Source: Apiotrichum sp. Y4204 (Eukaryota > Basidiomycota > Tremellomycetes > Trichosporonales > Trichosporonaceae). Taken from it: a DNA stretch of 64,000 nt. The position numbers and the translations under genes were made by a program. The DNA is taken from contig JAMYHL010000022.1 of NCBI GenBank assembly GCA_025531455.1, positions 186,001 through 250,000 on the forward strand. The letters run 5' to 3'. Below, in pieces: positions 34,414 through 45,583 of the stretch; the first letter of the stretch is position 1; each line of letters opens with the position of its first letter. The notes under the pieces were generated by a model. That model was not told the origin of the DNA and ran no database searches. It worked only from the letters and a program-made list of their open reading frames with translations.

Positions 34414-36429
34414 TTATTCAGTAGCTGCAGTCAAGGTCGCCGTGGCCTGGGACGTTTCCTGCGTGGTCGTCTCAGCCAAAGTCGCGGTGACGGGGTATGG
34501 CGCCACAGGGTCGTCTCTAGCAGCCGCACGCTCAGTCTCGGTCGACTGCCAGAAAGCCGGCAGCACGACTGTCGTCAGCTTCACAACGTACCCTGTAAGG
34601 CTCACAATCCTTGAGCTTGAGAATCCACCATGTCTTGTCTCCAGTGCCAATCTCGGCCCAGCGGGCCCGGAAGGCCATGCCAATCATCCAGTCGGTGGAG
34701 GACGTGTCGAGGTCAGTGGCGTCGATCCACACGTCGAGCTCCTGCGGCTCATCGAGCGTCGCCTCTTCCTTTTCGAAGATGACGGGGGTTTCGGTACCGT
34801 CGTTGTCGTCTTCGCCGTCGGGTTCGAAACGACGGGAGAGGTCGCGCCAGCGTTCTTCGTCTGTCCATGGCGCCGGTTCCGTGCGGAGGCGGATATGAGT
34901 CTTCATAAAAGCGGGTTGATCCTTCGCGTCGGCCACAGGAGGGAGGACGGCCACAACGCGACGCCGAGCAAAGGGCATGAAGTTAACCAGTTTGACCGAG
35001 TCGACAGTGAACGGGGCAAACAGCGAATGGGCGGTCTTACGAGCTTCCATCAGAGACGGAGAGCAGATCTCACGTACCTTCAGCAGGGGTAGGCGCAGCG
35101 ATTGCAGTCGGATCTCAAGGTCAATGCTGTCGCCCTGCTGCCACTCACTCTCATCCACAATCCATCCGCCGTCGTCAGCTTCTTCATCCTTTTCCTCCTC
35201 AATCTTGGCGGGCTGACTTTGGCGGTCCAAGTAAGTGCCTCCAAACAAAATCCACGCCGAGTGGTTAAGGCTATTGCGATGATCAATGGCGTCCTCGACA
35301 TCCTTGGCCTGCTTCGTGGCCAGAGAAGCTGAGCGAGCCAGCTTTTCGGCACGGGCAAACCCAGGTGCTAGATAATCGTCGGTAATGACGCCATGCACGT
35401 TGATATAAGCAATGAACGTGGTGACAATATCTACCCAGTCAGCAAGCGGCCTATTCGAATTACCAACCGATCAACAGGAGAGCCGTCTCAATACCCCTAC
35501 GCTGTTAGCAGTTCAACCCATAAGTCAGATGAGCTTACCACACAGCTTCAGCCTCCCGGCGGGCCAAAGCAAGAAAGCCCCGTACCGCTTTCTCAGTGTC
35601 GCGGATCAGTGGACATGTCTCGCCGATAGCTCCAGCGTTGAACATGTCCAGTTCCTTGCGCGGCGCACGACGCTTGGCAGTCTGGGAGGGGGTATAGGGC
35701 ATTGCACAAGGACCCGTTCCCGGCCAGTGAATAATCGAGAACTCCAGTTTGAGACCAAAGGAATAACGCATCTGATCTTAGCAATGTAACAACTGTCAGA
35801 TTCACTCACGATGGTGAAGAGGCGCTTCGTGTCGCGGTTGCCGAATGTATCGAAGCGGGAGTCCAAGAAGCCCAAGGTGGCTTCATTAACTACTGTCAGA
35901 CAATGTCTTGTAATTTATACCTACGCCGAGAGAAAGGGGCACGCGAGCTGATGTCAACCGACGCACTGGTACCACTGTCAAATTCTGCTCACATGTCGTA
36001 GTTCTCGATGCAGGTACCTTGAGGCTCCTCAAAAGTAGGGTCGTTTCCAAGCTTCCACGAGTCATTCAGACCGACACGCATGCGGTTGCGGTGGCGATCA
36101 TTGTACGCCCTTTGGCGGGCAGCACGGGCGGCAGAAACTCCTTCGGGGGTGCGGTCCACGTCCAGCTTGACAAAGGGCTGCCCTTGAGCATCGGTTCCGT
36201 TCTGCGTAGCGCGCTCCTCCCATCCGTTCATGCCACGCCGGATAGCTTCATCGGTATACTGTCCAGCGGGGAGCGCAGGAACATTGACCCCCTTGGTCTC
36301 ATACTCGCTGAAGGGCTTGAACTCCTCATCAGCAGAGTTCATGATGGGACCAGGGGGGAATGGGGGGAAACAGAGGCGGTGCTCTTCGGGAATCTCGCCC
36401 CCTTCTTCCTTTGACATGTTGACAGTCAT
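34414..36429 (-). CDS. Unknown hydrophilic protein, multi-exon
   Basis: I do not recognise the family. The first ATG is 36429 (MTVNMSKEEGG); a second ATG at 36417 has a better context (A at -3). Exon 1 encodes a hydrophilic part with RLCFPPFPPGPIMNSADEEF and a basic patch QRAYNDRHRNRMRVGLND. Later exons carry LGFLDSRFDTFGNRDTKRLF, then SFGLKLEFSIIHWPG, and a large exon (35390-34600) with two acidic blocks (EEEKDEEADDGGW, EPDGEDDNDG). The last intron is read as GTACGT...TGGCAG (46 nt), joining EPYR to STETERAAARDD and ending in TLTAATE at 34414. Without that splice the frame ends at 34532. There is no TM segment or clear catalytic motif. It shares a 735-bp upstream region with the chitin synthase gene. 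Exon 2-3 borders are tentative. Confidence 0.65.
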
Positions 36430-37165
36430 ATAAAAACAAGTGTCTGGTGAGCTGGTGAGCGAGTAAGTAAGCGAATGGAGAATGTGAAGAGAAGAAAGGG
36501 GAAAGAGAAAACGAAGAGAGTGTCGAGAGGGAAGGATGGTCCCATATGTCCCATATTTTTGCTCCTCCGGCGCGCACAGACACACTCAGAAGCATGTCAT
36601 AGTGCGGGGTCCCCACACAGACTGAGTGAACCCAGAGACAGAAGGCCGGAGGCAAGTGGAACGGAAGCTTCCCGGAAGCGGCGATCAAAAAGTGAGAGGA
36701 TCTCGATCGGCGCGGGGCGCGAGGTCCGTGCGTCACGTGTCTGGCTTACCACCTTACATAGACAGATGACGCGGCTGATTATTTTCTTGTGGCATTAGGT
36801 TTCTGTGGATTCCATTGGCTGATGCACGTGACTGCGCGGGCAATGTTCCAAACAAAACAGCCACCGAGGAGGGCACACTCGGTGGACACACACTACTACT
36901 GAATGGAAGTGCACCAAACATTGAGCACACTCTCCTGAGCAGGATCCTGATGGAAAAATGGTAAACAAACACACACCCATCTCACGACTACCCCCACCCT
37001 GCATCTCGGGCTTTTCCTCTTCTCTCTTCACATCCGTCTTGTTGGTCGTCAACTCTCTATCCACAACAGCGACAACAAACACTTTGTTTGCTCACGCAAC
37101 CATCTAAGCTTAAGAGCAAACACAACACAACCCATCCGTCTCGAGACGTTGTCTTCTCACCCACC
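36430..37165. promoter_or_regulatory. Divergent promoter region with two CACGTG motifs
   Basis: This 736-bp gap lies between the start codons of the unknown gene and the chitin synthase gene. It contains CACGTG at 36734-36739 and again at 36825-36830. An inverted CCAAT box (CCATTGGC) lies just before the second one at about 36812-36819. The part next to the chitin synthase ATG is CT/AC-rich leader. Confidence 0.5.
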
Positions 37166-40100
37166 ATGCCGTTTGGGAATAACAGCGGCTACGCTGGGCT
37201 GCCGACGTTGGACGCCAACGGCGTCGACCAGTCGCGAAACGTCAACAACCGTTCCAGAGGTCCATCGCCTGTACCGCCCTACGATCCTCCTTATGAACGT
37301 TCCTACACTCCGGGGCAGTTCTCTTCGAATGCCTCGAATGTTTCGCAGAGCCTGGCGGCGCTGCCTCCTCACAGCATCGTCTCCTCGGCTCCTCCCCACA
37401 GCTACAACTCTTACTCCCCATCTCCTACGTACAGCCCCCTCCCTCCGCCGTCCAACATCACCTCTCCGCCTCTCTCGGCGGTTGGCACACCCTTGCCACC
37501 TCGTCCTCACCTCCCCCATTTCGAAGCGGCTCTTGCTCGAGCTCGGGGGGAGGTACCACCCTCAATGCCGCCCACCGCGTACGCCCCGCCTCCTCCCATG
37601 CAGCCAGTATCTCAGCCTTTGCCGTCATATCTTCCCCCGCCGGATCCCAATCACCCTGATCTTGCTGTGGGCTTTACTCAATCGTCGACAGTCCGATATG
37701 CCATGGACTATAGGCGCGAGCCTTCGCGCTCTCCGTCGCCTGGCTTTGACGAGAGCATGAACTACGGCCGCGGTACAGACGTTGAGAAGGCGCTCATGTC
37801 GGAGCACGATGGTGCCCAGCTTCGCCTGCCCCCATCCAACCTTGATCGCCCACCGTACACAAACACCAATGGAGACATCTCTCTCATGGGTGGACCCAAT
37901 GGCTCCCGCGATTCGCTTTACAAGCCCCCTCTGGACGACTTTGAATCTGTGCCCTTAGTCGACAACCAGGAAGAACAGGATACCCAGCACTACGGCCCCG
38001 CCCCTACGCAGCGTATCGGTCGTCGCGGCGGCGGCGGCGGTAGGCGTGTAAAACAGATGACCCTTGACGACTCGGGTAACTTTGCGGTCGAGATGCCTAT
38101 TCCCACTCGCCTGGCTCAGTTCCTTCCTGTCAAGGGTGTAGCGGAGCAGAGGTGTACTCGGTGAGTGCCAAGATTGCCCATGTCCTGACGTTCTCAGCTA
38201 CACTGCCGTCACGACCGATCCCGACGAGTTCCCCAAGACGGGTATTCTTCGACAGCAGCGCTACAATCCCCCGCGGACAACGGAGCTCTTCATTGTCATT
38301 ACGATGTACAATGAAGATGCTGTTCTCTTCTGCCGCACTCTGTACGGTGTCATGAGGAACATTGCCCATCTGTGTCACAGGAAAAACTCGCGCACCTGGG
38401 GTGCCAATGCGTGGCAAAAGGTGGTTGTCTGCATCGTTGCCGACGGCCGTAAGGTTTGCAACCCTCGTGTTCTTGACTGCCTCGCAGCTCTTGGTGTTTA
38501 CCAGGAGGGTGCGATGACGTCCAAGGTGAAGGACAAGCCGGTCACTGCACACGTCTTCGAGTACACTACCTCCTTTGCTCTCGACCCGGAACTGCAGTTC
38601 AAGTATCCTGACAAGGGCACCATCGTGCCGTGCCAGATCATTTTCTGCATGAAGGAGAAGAACGTGAGTTTGCGAGCTTGTCGTTCTTGAGGTTAACATT
38701 TAGGCCAAGAAGATCAACTCGCACCGTTGGTTCTTCAATGCTTTCGCACCTCTCCTCAACCCCAATGTTTGTATTTTACTCGATGTGGGAACCATGCCGG
38801 GCCCCAAGTCTATCTACCACCTTTGGAAGGCGTTTGACCTCAACTCGAATGTGGGCGGGGCCTGTGGTGAAATCGCTACCTTCAAGGGCAAGGCGTGGAA
38901 GCTGCTGCTCAACCCGCTTGTCGCGGCGCAGTGCTTTGAGTACAAGATGTCCAACATCCTTGACAAGCCAATGGAGAGTCTCTTTGGTTATTGTGCGGTA
39001 CTACCTGGTGCCTTCTCCGCCTATCGCGTGAGTATTTTGATACATGTTCCATTGTCGTCATGCTGACAGAAAGTATATCGCATTGCTCAATGACGCGAAA
39101 GGACAAGGTCCGCTTGCGTCGTACTTCAAGGGCGAGAATCTTCATGGGTCTGGTGCAAGCACTTTCAGCCAGAACATGTACCTTGCGGAGGATCGTGTTC
39201 TGTGCTTCGAGATTGTGGCCAAGCCAAAGCACAACTGGGTTCTGAAGTATGTCAAGAGTGCCCTCGGCGAGACCGACTGCCCCGACACTTTCCCCGAGTT
39301 CATTGGCCAGCGTCGTCGTTGGTTGAACGGCTCGTTCTTTGCAGCTGTGAGTGCTTGATACCAAGGGTCGATTCTAACACTACAGCTTTACGCTCTTATT
39401 CATGTAAAGCGCATCTGGCAATCCGGCCATTCGTTTACCCGGCGTGTTGCTCTGATGGTCGAGTTCTTCTACAATGCCCTCAACCTCCTGTTCGGCTGGT
39501 TCGCAATGGGCAACTTCTACATTTTCTTCGTCATTCTTACCAACTCGCTTTCGGCTCCCGAATTTGGTCTCAAGGGTATTGAAGTTTTCAACACGATCTT
39601 GCAGTATTTGTATCTCGGCGCACTGGTTGCGTGCTTTATCTTTGGACTTGGAAACCGTCCACAGGGTGCGCCGTGGAAGTATCGAATTGTGATCTACTTC
39701 TTCGCTGTCCTGACATTCTAGTGAGTTCAATGGCCAAGAGCATTTGCTGACAGTCTAGTATGCTCATCTGTGGTATCCTTTGTGTCGTTCAAGGATTGAA
39801 GAACCCGGACTCGCCTATCTTCTCGCGCATAGTGGTGTCCTTGATAGCCACATACGGCATCTTTGTGGTTTCGTCCATCCTCGCCCTCGACCCATGGCAC
39901 ATCGTCACCTGTTTCCTGCAATACATTCTATTTACGCCGACGTACACCAACGTCCTCCAAATCTATGCCTACTCGAACCTGCACGACCTGTCGTGGGGCA
40001 CGAAAGGGTCCGACACGGTCGAGGATGAGCTTGGTTCCGTCCGGGGTGTCGGCAACAATGTCGAGGCCGCAATCGTGTCGGAGCAGATTGACATCGACTC

Positions 40101-40431
40101 GGCGTACCAGGATGCTCTTGACAACATTCGTATCAAGCGCGAGAAGGTTGACTCGGATGAGGTGCCCAAGAAGGGCGATGGCGGCGAACAGAAACAGAAG
40201 GACTCGTACGCCAACTTCCGTACGGACCTTCTCCTCGCATGGACGCTCTCAAACGCGCTCCTGGCTTCGGTGATCCTCACTGGCGTTGATGCGACAACAA
40301 GCTTCATGGGCAACGGCAACCGCTCGACAGTTTACATGCTGGTCATTCTCATCTTCGTGGCGTTCATGAGTGCCTTCCGCTTCATTTGTGCGATGCTCTA
40401 CCTTATCATCAGGTTGTTTACAGGCGTCTAA
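37166..40431 (+). CDS. Chitin synthase, division 1 (class I-III type)
   Basis: Plasma-membrane GT2 enzyme that polymerises UDP-GlcNAc into chitin. The ATG at 37166 follows CACC and opens a ~300-residue Pro/Ser-rich head. The chitin synthase N-terminal domain begins near [12 protein letters not shown], then [20 protein letters not shown] and the [10 protein letters not shown] segment. Catalytic motifs in order are [10 protein letters not shown] (about 38766), the region [24 protein letters not shown], the EDR in [11 protein letters not shown], and [11 protein letters not shown] (about 39310). Several TM helices follow (for example [22 protein letters not shown]), then LSWGTKGSD (about 39990), and a last pair of TMs before TAA 40429-40431. 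Six exons. Most family members have LDAGT where this one has LDVGT. I cannot fix the class from reading alone; it lacks the myosin domain of class V/VII. Confidence 0.94.
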
Positions 40432-41005
40432 CCTGTGTCCAGCCAGGAAAGCGGCCAAGCAACTCCATGGCTAGATTGCCGCAGAACGTGTCACCTGGTG
40501 CTGCACGTTTGGTATCTGCAACCGCTTGTGCCCTGCACATTACTGCCTCAGTAGTTCTTGTAGTGCAAGAGCTACTGTCCCGCCAGTTGTACCACCATGT
40601 TTCGGACAATGCAGGCGACCAACGTCTAGAATGTCGTGCTCTCCTACGGGAGGGGTATGGCATGCGAATGTATGCAATGCACATCAACAAGACCCCTTCC
40701 CGTCTGCATAACCTTGCGTCCTTCTGTGCACTCTCCACAGCTTTGTTTGGGTCTGACATGAGCATACGTCATGAATTATGTAATCTGTGACTGGCCAGGG
40801 GGTTTACAGCTCGCGCCGCATCTTGTGCTGAACCTCGTCACCTTGTACCTTGTGGCAATACGGCCGCCGTGCGCCGCACGCCGCAGATGCCTTGCCGGCC
40901 CGGGGCCTGGTTTGCCCAAAACTCATCATCACCTCGATTGATCCAACAACCCGGAGCTCTTCGCCATCAGTTACTCCGCACTCGTCGCTTGACATTATCA
41001 TCGCC
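40432..41005. other. Intergenic region upstream of MDM35
   Basis: This gap of 574 bp lies between the chitin synthase stop and the MDM35 start, both on the plus strand. It should hold the MDM35 promoter. I see no gene or clear motif. Confidence 0.45.
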
Positions 41006-41932
41006 ATGCAGTGAGTACGTCGTGCTGCCAGGAATTGCAGAAGGTCCGAAGGTCTGCTTTGGCCAGGACGGCAAGGAAGACCTAGGCACATGCTCTAAGT
41101 CCTCAAGCCTACCTCGTCACCTGCCACCCCCGTCCGCTGGCGTTCATCAGGACCGCATTGTTCATTTGCATCGCTCACACCAGGTCCCTTGCCGAGGAGT
41201 GCACACCCCTTAAGCAGCGGTACGACTCGTGTTTCAACCTCTGGTTCGAGGGCTACCTCCAGCCGGCGCTCGACGCCGCAGGCGTTCAGCGCAGTGCCAT
41301 CCCGCAGGGCATCCCCGAGGCCGACAGCCCCGCGAGCTCAGCTTCCGATTCCTCCTCCTCCTCTTCCGCGTCATTCTCGTCAGTTCCATCAACGATCCCA
41401 TTCCGCGTGCCCGGAGAAACATCCAAGCGGCCAACATCATGGTCCTCGGCATCGGTCTTCCGCACCCGGCCGCGCGTGATCCCCCACGAGGAGTGCCTCG
41501 TCGCCGAGGCAGACGACATGGTCTCGGCCGCACACGTGCACCACGTTGCGAGCGAGGACGGGCCACTCGACACCACTGGCATGACACGCTCCCAGATCAA
41601 GGCGGCGCAGTATGAGCGCCAGTGCGGACATGTGTGGACGGAGTACCAGTCGTGCTTGAAGGTGAGTCAAGTCGCGAGATACCATGCCGGGCTAGAGGGC
41701 CAGATGCTTTACCAGGATCACAGACGGGGATAAGGTGTCGGACATCTTTTTTAGCCTTGTGCTTGTTTAGTCCCTGGACCCCCGAACAGTATGATAAACT
41801 GACCGTCAGAAAGCAATTTCGGCGAACCAGAACCTCACGCATCTTCTGGAACAAGCGCGTGAAGAACATCCCCTGCACTCTATGGACGGGCTTGAGGGGA
41901 CGGCATGGGATCCGAAGGTGAAGGGGGAATAA
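41006..41932 (+). CDS. MDM35: MDM35/TRIAP1 homologue with long insertion
   Basis: Twin CX9C protein of the mitochondrial intermembrane space that in yeast carries Ups1/Ups2 for phosphatidic acid and phosphatidylserine transfer. Exons 41006-41010, 41184-41661 and 41810-41932 total 606 nt and encode 201 residues; yeast Mdm35 has about 86. The first coding exon is only ATG plus two bases. The first motif reads ECTPLKQRYDSC(F), a CX9C, followed by NLWFEGYL as in the family. The second CX9C is CGHVWTEYQSC, and the tail KAISANQNLTHLLEQAREEH matches the family's conserved C-terminus. Between the two motifs lie about 120 residues, Ser-rich at first and then acidic, where the family has fewer than 20. 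No in-frame stop or obvious intron interrupts this stretch. Confidence 0.88.
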
Positions 41933-42289
41933 GCTGGGGATGGGGAGAGGGGGGAGGAGGAGAGTGTGGACGACATGAGGCCGAAGGGGGACAGCCCATC
42001 ATACCGGTCCCGAGATGGGCAGTATTCAACTAGAAAGACACACAATACAAGTACACTCATTAGCGCTCAACGCGTCTCACATGCAACCAACATCAATCGC
42101 CCAACGACAGATCTGCGGACATCGTGACAGCAGATGATGCCAGAGTGGACGATCAAGAGACAGACTCACTAATCACACCGATGTGTTGCGCGTTGAGTTG
42201 ACCCGATTCGGATGTGCAGCGTGTTGCAGCTTCCCAACCCGGTCCCTTAGTGTATCCATGCAATGCAATACATATGAGTGGTGGTCTAT
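41933..42289. other. Convergent 3' region between MDM35 and the PPR gene
   Basis: This 357-bp gap separates two facing stop codons. It includes a G-rich tract just after the MDM35 stop (about 41936-41965). No gene is visible. Confidence 0.5.
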
Positions 42290-44044
42290 CTAGCTGCTTG
42301 CGTCCTCATTGCGACGGTTGTTGGGTTTACGCTGGCGGTCATCACGGCGACGACGCTGGTTGTTGTTCTCGCGCGACTCGCCGTTCTCGCTGGCCTTGCG
42401 CCTGGCCTTGGCCCGCTCTTCAGAGCGCTTGGCGTCAGCCTCAAAGTTGGGCACGGGGTATCCGACGGTGGCCATCTCATCGGCCACAAGCTTGAAGCGC
42501 GGGTCGTTATTGCGGAAGCACTTGCGGCCAATGGCGCGGTAAAGGTCCGCGGGCGGCTTGAAGCCCTCGGCCTTCATCTTCTCAAGGTACCAAAACGCCG
42601 TCTCGTAGTTGGCTTGCGTGAGGTAGAGGTGGATCATGTTTTCGTACGACTTGGCGGTGGGCACGACATCAGCCGCACTCATCTCGGAAAGAACGCTCTC
42701 GCCAAGCTGCACGTGGCGAGCGCCGCGGCATGCGGCAATCACCGTGTTGAACGTGTCCGCGTTTGGGGTGACGCCAAGGTCGGCGGCAGCGAGCTGCGTT
42801 GCGCGGGCACGCTGGAGGTCGTCAAGCTTCTCCGCCGCGGCAATCACAGCGTTGAGTGCGGCAACATCGACGGTCTCGCCGGCCTTGTGCATGTCCTCGA
42901 GGGTGTAGAACGCCTGGTCGAGGAGCTCGGGCGTGTTGAGGATGTCGATGATGGGCTGAACAGTCGACATGGTGGGCTCGATACCGGTCGTGCGGAGCTG
43001 GCTGACGAGCTTGAGGGCGGCGGGGACGCGACCTGCGCGGCAGAACGCCTGGATGAGAGGCTTCAGGTGGTGCTCCTGCGCCTGCACTCCGATCGCCGGA
43101 AGGTGTCCAAGAGCGTCCGCCGCAAGGTCGGTGCGACCCCAACGACCAGCGGCACCAAGGACCTGAAGGATAAGGCCCTCGTCCGGGGCGAGTGCCTTGT
43201 TCTGGACGCAGCGAGCCCAGCCCTTGACAATGCCGTCCATGAATTGGGCATCGGCGGAAGCGGTGAGGATGTCGACCCATACTGATGCTTCAGACTTTGG
43301 TGCGTCCGGAAGCTGCTCAGTGCGCTCGACGGCCTGCAGGGCAAGACGCGGCATACCCCACTCGCAAGCGAGGTGCACCAAGGACTTGACCAGAGACCGA
43401 GGCGGGATGTAGTTTTGGGAAAGCATCTCCACGAATATGAGAATCGACTGCTCCAGACGTCCGGATCCAATCGCCTGCTGCGCCATCGTCCTGTACGCCA
43501 TCTCCGTGGGCTTGCCGCTGTTGGCGACCTCGATAAGGAGCGACGGGAGGATGCTGGGCTCAAGGGCGACGAACTAATCAAACGTCTCAGCATGGAAGGG
43601 TGGTTCACAGCTCTAAGCTCGACTCACGCGGAACATCTCGTCCAGCGCCTTTGTGCCGAGATCAATACCACCAGCCTCGGCGTCGCGCATCGCGCCCAGA
43701 GCAATCTCCAGGCCGAGCGTCTTTTCGCTGCCGTCGCTGCTTTCTGGCACAGCGTTGAGGCCGCGGCGCATGTTGTAGTCGGCAGCTGACTGGATAAGAG
43801 CCAGGTATGCGGCGGGGGTAGGCGTGCGGCCCTCAGCCTTCAGCTTTCCGAGCACACCAAGCAGCTCCGGGAGGCTCTGGCGCGGCTTGGTGGGCGCGGC
43901 GTTGCCGCGCTGCTGGTCGCGGCGTTGTCGCCGCGGGGCATTCGTCTCGTTTCCTGTCGCGGCGTCAATCGCCGCAGTTCGGAAAGTTGCCTTTCCCCCG
44001 CTGTTCACAAGCTGTCGGAGAAGGGGTCGCGTAGTGCACGACAT
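42290..44044 (-). CDS. Pentatricopeptide-repeat protein, probably mitochondrial
   Basis: Two exons (44044 to about 43626, and about 43573 to 42290) joined by a single intron with GTGAGT donor and TTAG acceptor. The N-terminus (MSCTTRPLLRQLVNSGGKATFRT) is basic, free of acidic residues, and fits a mitochondrial presequence. The middle is a helical-repeat array with PPR-style pairs, for example HLKPLIQAFCRAGRVPAALK, NADTFNTVIAACRGARHVQL and SYENMIHLYLTQANYETAFW. The C-terminus is very basic (KARRKASE, NQRRRRDDRQRKPNNRRNED), suitable for RNA contact. Fungal PPR proteins of this type act in mitochondrial RNA stability or translation; which transcript this one handles cannot be told. It is the least intron-rich of the large genes here. 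Confidence 0.85.
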
Positions 44045-44385
44045 TTTGTTTGTTTGTCTAGTGAGATGGGGAGGGAGAGGAGTGCAAGAGCCCGATTAAA
44101 AAACCCAGAGTTCGGTGGATTCCGTTTCATCTCTGACGAGAAAGCGAATCTGGAACGCGCACCCAGGACGAACAGACAAGGAGCGGAAGCAAAAAATCCA
44201 GAAGAGTAAAGGAGAAAAAAAAAGTGGAGGTCCTGTGGAGGCACATTGGGGGGGTCACGGATATGCGGATGATGACGAGGGGAGCTGGTGAAGTTGCAGC
44301 TTGTAGCTTGTCAACAACCAACTGGCCCTTTTGATTCTAGACTGTTCTCCTGTTAACAACATTGACAAGCATCACCACCACCACA
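44045..44385. promoter_or_regulatory. Divergent promoter, PPR gene / RBM42-like gene
   Basis: This 341-bp gap lies between two start codons facing away from each other, so both promoters must be inside it. It has an A-rich run at about 44212-44225 and no TATA box that I can see. Confidence 0.5.
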
Positions 44386-45583
44386 ATGTCCTCCGCCGAG
44401 CAGCAGTACACCGAGGAGGAGCGGGCAGCGGCAGTAAGTTATCACTAGGCGAGCGTTGTGTGCTGCATAGCTATGGAACACAAGCTGACGCTTCGCAGTG
44501 GGCGGCGGTGAGTATCTGGTTGCCACCCAGATGTACTCGAGCGCGCGTCATACTGACCAGCAGTACTATGCACAGCAGGGCTATACACCGGAGCAGATTG
44601 CGGCAATGACGGGAGGGGCCGATCCGTCGGGTGCATCCAGCTCGTCGTACGCCGCAGCTGACTCAACATATGTGCACTCCGACACGGGCAAGTATTCTAT
44701 GCCTGGGTACGACGCGAACGGATACAAGATTAAGGTCGGGAACACCAAGACAGGAAAGCAGCCGCAGCTCCTCGATGCCGAGCTCTTGAAAACCGTGCCG
44801 GCTGTCCGGTCCGGCGAGAAGGCTTCTTCCAGTGGGACCGGGAAGCAGGGAGATAAACAGCAGGGAGGGCAACAGCCGTCTAATTTTGGTGCCATGCGCC
44901 GCGACACTGTCGTTCGATCCGCAGGAGGGCGCAAATGGGAGGACCGGACATTGATGGAGTGGGATCCTAGTGAGTTGATCCGATGTGTGATAACTAATTC
45001 CTCAGAATGGTATCGCTTGTTTGTCGGTGATGTGTCCAACGATGTCAGCGAGCGTACATTGGACGACGCTTTCAACAAGTATCGGACATATTGCAAGTGC
45101 AAGGTCGTACGTGACCGCTTGAGCCAGAAGGTGAGTTTGGAAGGTGACGTCCAACTGATATGCTAAATGTCAGGCCAAATACGCGTTCATTGCATTCAAG
45201 GATCCAGAGGATTACCTCAAAGCATGGAAGGAGATGGACGGTGAGTTTCGAGTAAATGATGGCAGGCACGTTGGCTAATTGTGTCAGGCAAGTATGTGGG
45301 TAACCGTCCGATTCGACTCAGTAAAATCAAGGAGGACAAGTACGGAAGCACCGAGAAGGTCACCCTCAGTGCCCGCAAGGTGAGTATTGACATGATCAAG
45401 TGGCCACCGTTATGCAAATGCAACAGCGTCACCACGCAACGGTCGTCTACCGATTGCTTTTGTTCCTGGAGAAGAGGAACAAGATCTGTGGCACGTATAC
45501 TGACGATGTCGTAGGCCAAGGAAATGGACAAGCTCCATCGCAACCGCGGAAAGCCGCTGAATGGCCGGCCTGTCCCTTGGTAA
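44386..45583 (+). CDS. RBM42-like RNA-binding protein
   Basis: Nuclear protein with one C-terminal RRM, homologous to animal RBM42, a spliceosome-associated factor. Seven exons (44386-44433, 44499-44507, 44561-44969, 45006-45130, 45174-45240, 45288-45379, 45515-45583) total 819 nt and encode 272 residues. The N-terminus has QYYAQQGYTPEQIAAMTGG and the middle is low-complexity with GGRKWEDRTLMEWDP just before the RRM, as in RBM42. In the RRM, RNP2 is RLFVGDV and RNP1 is KYAFIAF; the following WKEMDGKYVGNRPIRLSK matches the RBM42 family closely. The tail is short (KLHRNRGKPLNGRPVPW). The second exon is 9 nt (TGG GCG GCG). Confidence 0.9.

Noticed and set aside
34532..34600. Alternative end of the unknown protein at 34532
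   Set aside because: A 46-nt intron with GTACGT donor and TGGCAG acceptor gives a cleaner coding tail ending at 34414; the unspliced end remains possible.
42278..43285. 335-codon plus-strand open frame
   Set aside because: It lies antisense within the PPR gene, whose frame carries clear repeats; the plus frame is a codon-bias shadow.
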